Positions 5,749 to 6,793 of a DNA stretch of 6,793 nt are shown here, piece by piece. Position numbers and translations under genes: made by a program. Numbering within the stretch: position 1 is the stretch's first letter; every line of letters starts with the position of its first letter. Below the pieces are notes generated by a model. The model saw only the letters and a list, made by a program, of their open reading frames with translations, was not told the origin of the DNA and did not search any database. Source of the DNA: UBA7692 sp033578915 (GTDB lineage: Bacteria; Bacteroidota; Bacteroidia; Chitinophagales; LD1); the NCBI GenBank assembly GCA_033578915.1, contig JAVQWQ010000126.1:1-6793 (forward strand), read 5' to 3'.

Positions 5749-6729
5749 TTAGAAATAGTTTATATAACGTGGAGAAACGTAGCGTTTGTTATTTGTATTT
5801 AATTCATAACCAATCATGATGTCATGGCTTCCCCAACGAGCAAATCTGTTGAGGCCGCTTAAGGCATAATCAAATCCATATCCGATCCGTAAACGATGGG
5901 TAAGTAATGCTTCGAACCATACGATTGCGGCAGTTCCTCTGCGGTTGTCCACTCCGGCTGCAACGCGATATATACCTCCAAGCCAAAAACGATCTGCAAA
6001 CAAGAAGGCAAGGCTTCCGTCAAAATCGGGTATTCCCTTGGGCAAACCTTTTACATACTTCATCAAGAATGATGGACGAACTTTTACTACAGATGTCTCC
6101 TTGCCAAATACATAACCGGCAGTTAATAAATAATGGTTGTATTGACGCGCCAGAGCGGTACTCATACTGGCAGCCACACCTTTGTCAAGTCTCATAGGTA
6201 TTAGGTGCGGTGCTGATAATCCCACATAATAACGCTTACCGTATGCATATATTCCCGCTCCCACGTTTGGAATGAATACATTTCTATCAACAGAAAATAT
6301 GGCATCGTTGTATCCTTGAGCTAATAGTTCAGCAGGAATGGCTTCTGAATTGCGTTGAGCGTAATAAGTACCACTTGCCTGTATGCCCAGAGAAATTTTT
6401 GATTTTCTTACTGGAATTCGGAAGGCGAAAGCGCCTGTTGCTGTAAAGCTATTTGTAAGCCCTAAACGATCGCCGGCAAGGGTCAATCCAAGCGCATACT
6501 GATTTCTGCGCAGAGGCGAGTGGATACAACCGTTACCGGAGCGAGGTGCCCCTTCAATCCCTGCCCATTGATGCCGGTAAATTGCCATCATATCCAATAC
6601 TTCATGACTACCGGCATAGGCAGGATTTAGAAACAGCCCATTGAACATATATAAACTGTAATGAGCATCCTGTTGCGCCCATACTGCTGAGTTTATGGCT
6701 ATCAGAGATATAAATAATAGTCTTTTCAT
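5749..6729 (-). CDS. PorP/SprF family type IX secretion membrane protein
   Basis: 326 residues, within the usual range of about 300-340 for the family. A signal peptide spans 1-18, with cleavage after AVWA before QQDAHYSLYMFN. The family hallmark follows: YMFNGLFLNPAYAGS (27-41), then YRHQWAGIEGAPRSG (51-65) and IHSPLRRNQYALGL (69-82). The remainder alternates in beta-strand fashion and ends in Phe (RYINYF), as expected for an outer-membrane beta-barrel. PorP is required for type IX secretion in Porphyromonas. SprF in Flavobacterium is needed for surface delivery of the adhesin SprB, and paralogues are often paired with a large secreted adhesin. Such a partner could lie beyond the right edge, upstream on this strand. 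It shares an operon-like arrangement with the PorE-like gene, consistent with a barrel plus its peptidoglycan anchor. Which paralogue this is cannot be decided here. Confidence 0.92.
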   Translation of the reverse strand: MKRLLFISLIAINSAVWAQQDAHYSLYMFNGLFLNPAYAGSHEVLDMMAIYRHQWAGIEGAPRSGNGCIHSPLRRNQYALGLTLAGDRLGLTNSFTATGAFAFRIPVRKSKISLGIQASGTYYAQRNSEAIPAELLAQGYNDAIFSVDRNVFIPNVGAGIYAYGKRYYVGLSAPHLIPMRLDKGVAASMSTALARQYNHYLLTAGYVFGKETSVVKVRPSFLMKYVKGLPKGIPDFDGSLAFLFADRFWLGGIYRVAAGVDNRRGTAAIVWFEALLTHRLRIGYGFDYALSGLNRFARWGSHDIMIGYELNTNNKRYVSPRYINYF

Positions 6730-6743
6730 ATATTAAGTTTTAC

Positions 6744-6757
6744 AGATTAATTAATCT
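6744..6757. repeat. 14-bp perfect palindrome upstream of the PorP/SprF gene
   Basis: AGATTAATTAATCT is its own reverse complement and lies 15 nt upstream of the PorP/SprF start codon. It could be an operator or a small leader hairpin. AT-rich DNA makes such palindromes fairly common, so the role is open. Confidence 0.25.
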
Positions 6758-6793
6758 ATCTAGTAATTAGAATGAATCAGGCTTTTTTCTTTC

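Noticed and set aside
5907..6197. Plus-strand ORF of 96 residues opposite the PorP/SprF gene
   Set aside because: It is the antisense shadow of a recognisable beta-barrel gene, with no start context or homology.

Overview
The window looks like Bacteroidota chromosome. Three things point there: a PorP/SprF-family outer-membrane protein next to a PorE-like OmpA protein (both parts of type IX secretion/gliding machinery), a TAnnTTTG-type promoter element, and weak or absent Shine-Dalgarno sequences with some TTG starts. The low-to-moderate GC fits. I cannot name a genus.

Left part (1 to about 1000): a leftward HIRAN-domain gene that appears broken by a single-base frameshift in a T6 run. Its lost C-terminus is still readable in the next frame, down to position 330. 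Below it, 1-330 holds only tiny, weakly supported ORFs. To its right is a divergent intergenic region.

Middle part (about 980 to 3215), rightward: a Bacteroidota-type promoter runs into a well-formed cobalamin (B12) riboswitch aptamer. This is followed by a 98-residue cysteine-rich protein that fuses a CWC-type zinc-ribbon-like module to a DUF5522 module. After 71 nt comes a complete 500-residue biotin carboxylase subunit (AccC/PccA-like) that starts with TTG. The riboswitch most directly controls the small Cys-rich gene. Whether it also reaches the carboxylase cannot be decided from sequence.

Right part (3309 to 6729), leftward: a two-gene unit. A PorP/SprF-family beta-barrel gene comes first. 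After 25 nt follows an 804-residue protein with TPR, PD40 beta-propeller, carboxypeptidase-regulatory-like and OmpA-C modules. This is the domain plan of the PorE peptidoglycan anchor of the type IX system, but without a lipobox cysteine. The two units converge across 3179-3308, where two hairpins may terminate transcription.

The most interesting item is the B12 riboswitch placed directly in front of an uncharacterised 12-cysteine CWC-DUF5522 protein. It suggests a cobalamin- or metal-related role for a family with no assigned function.
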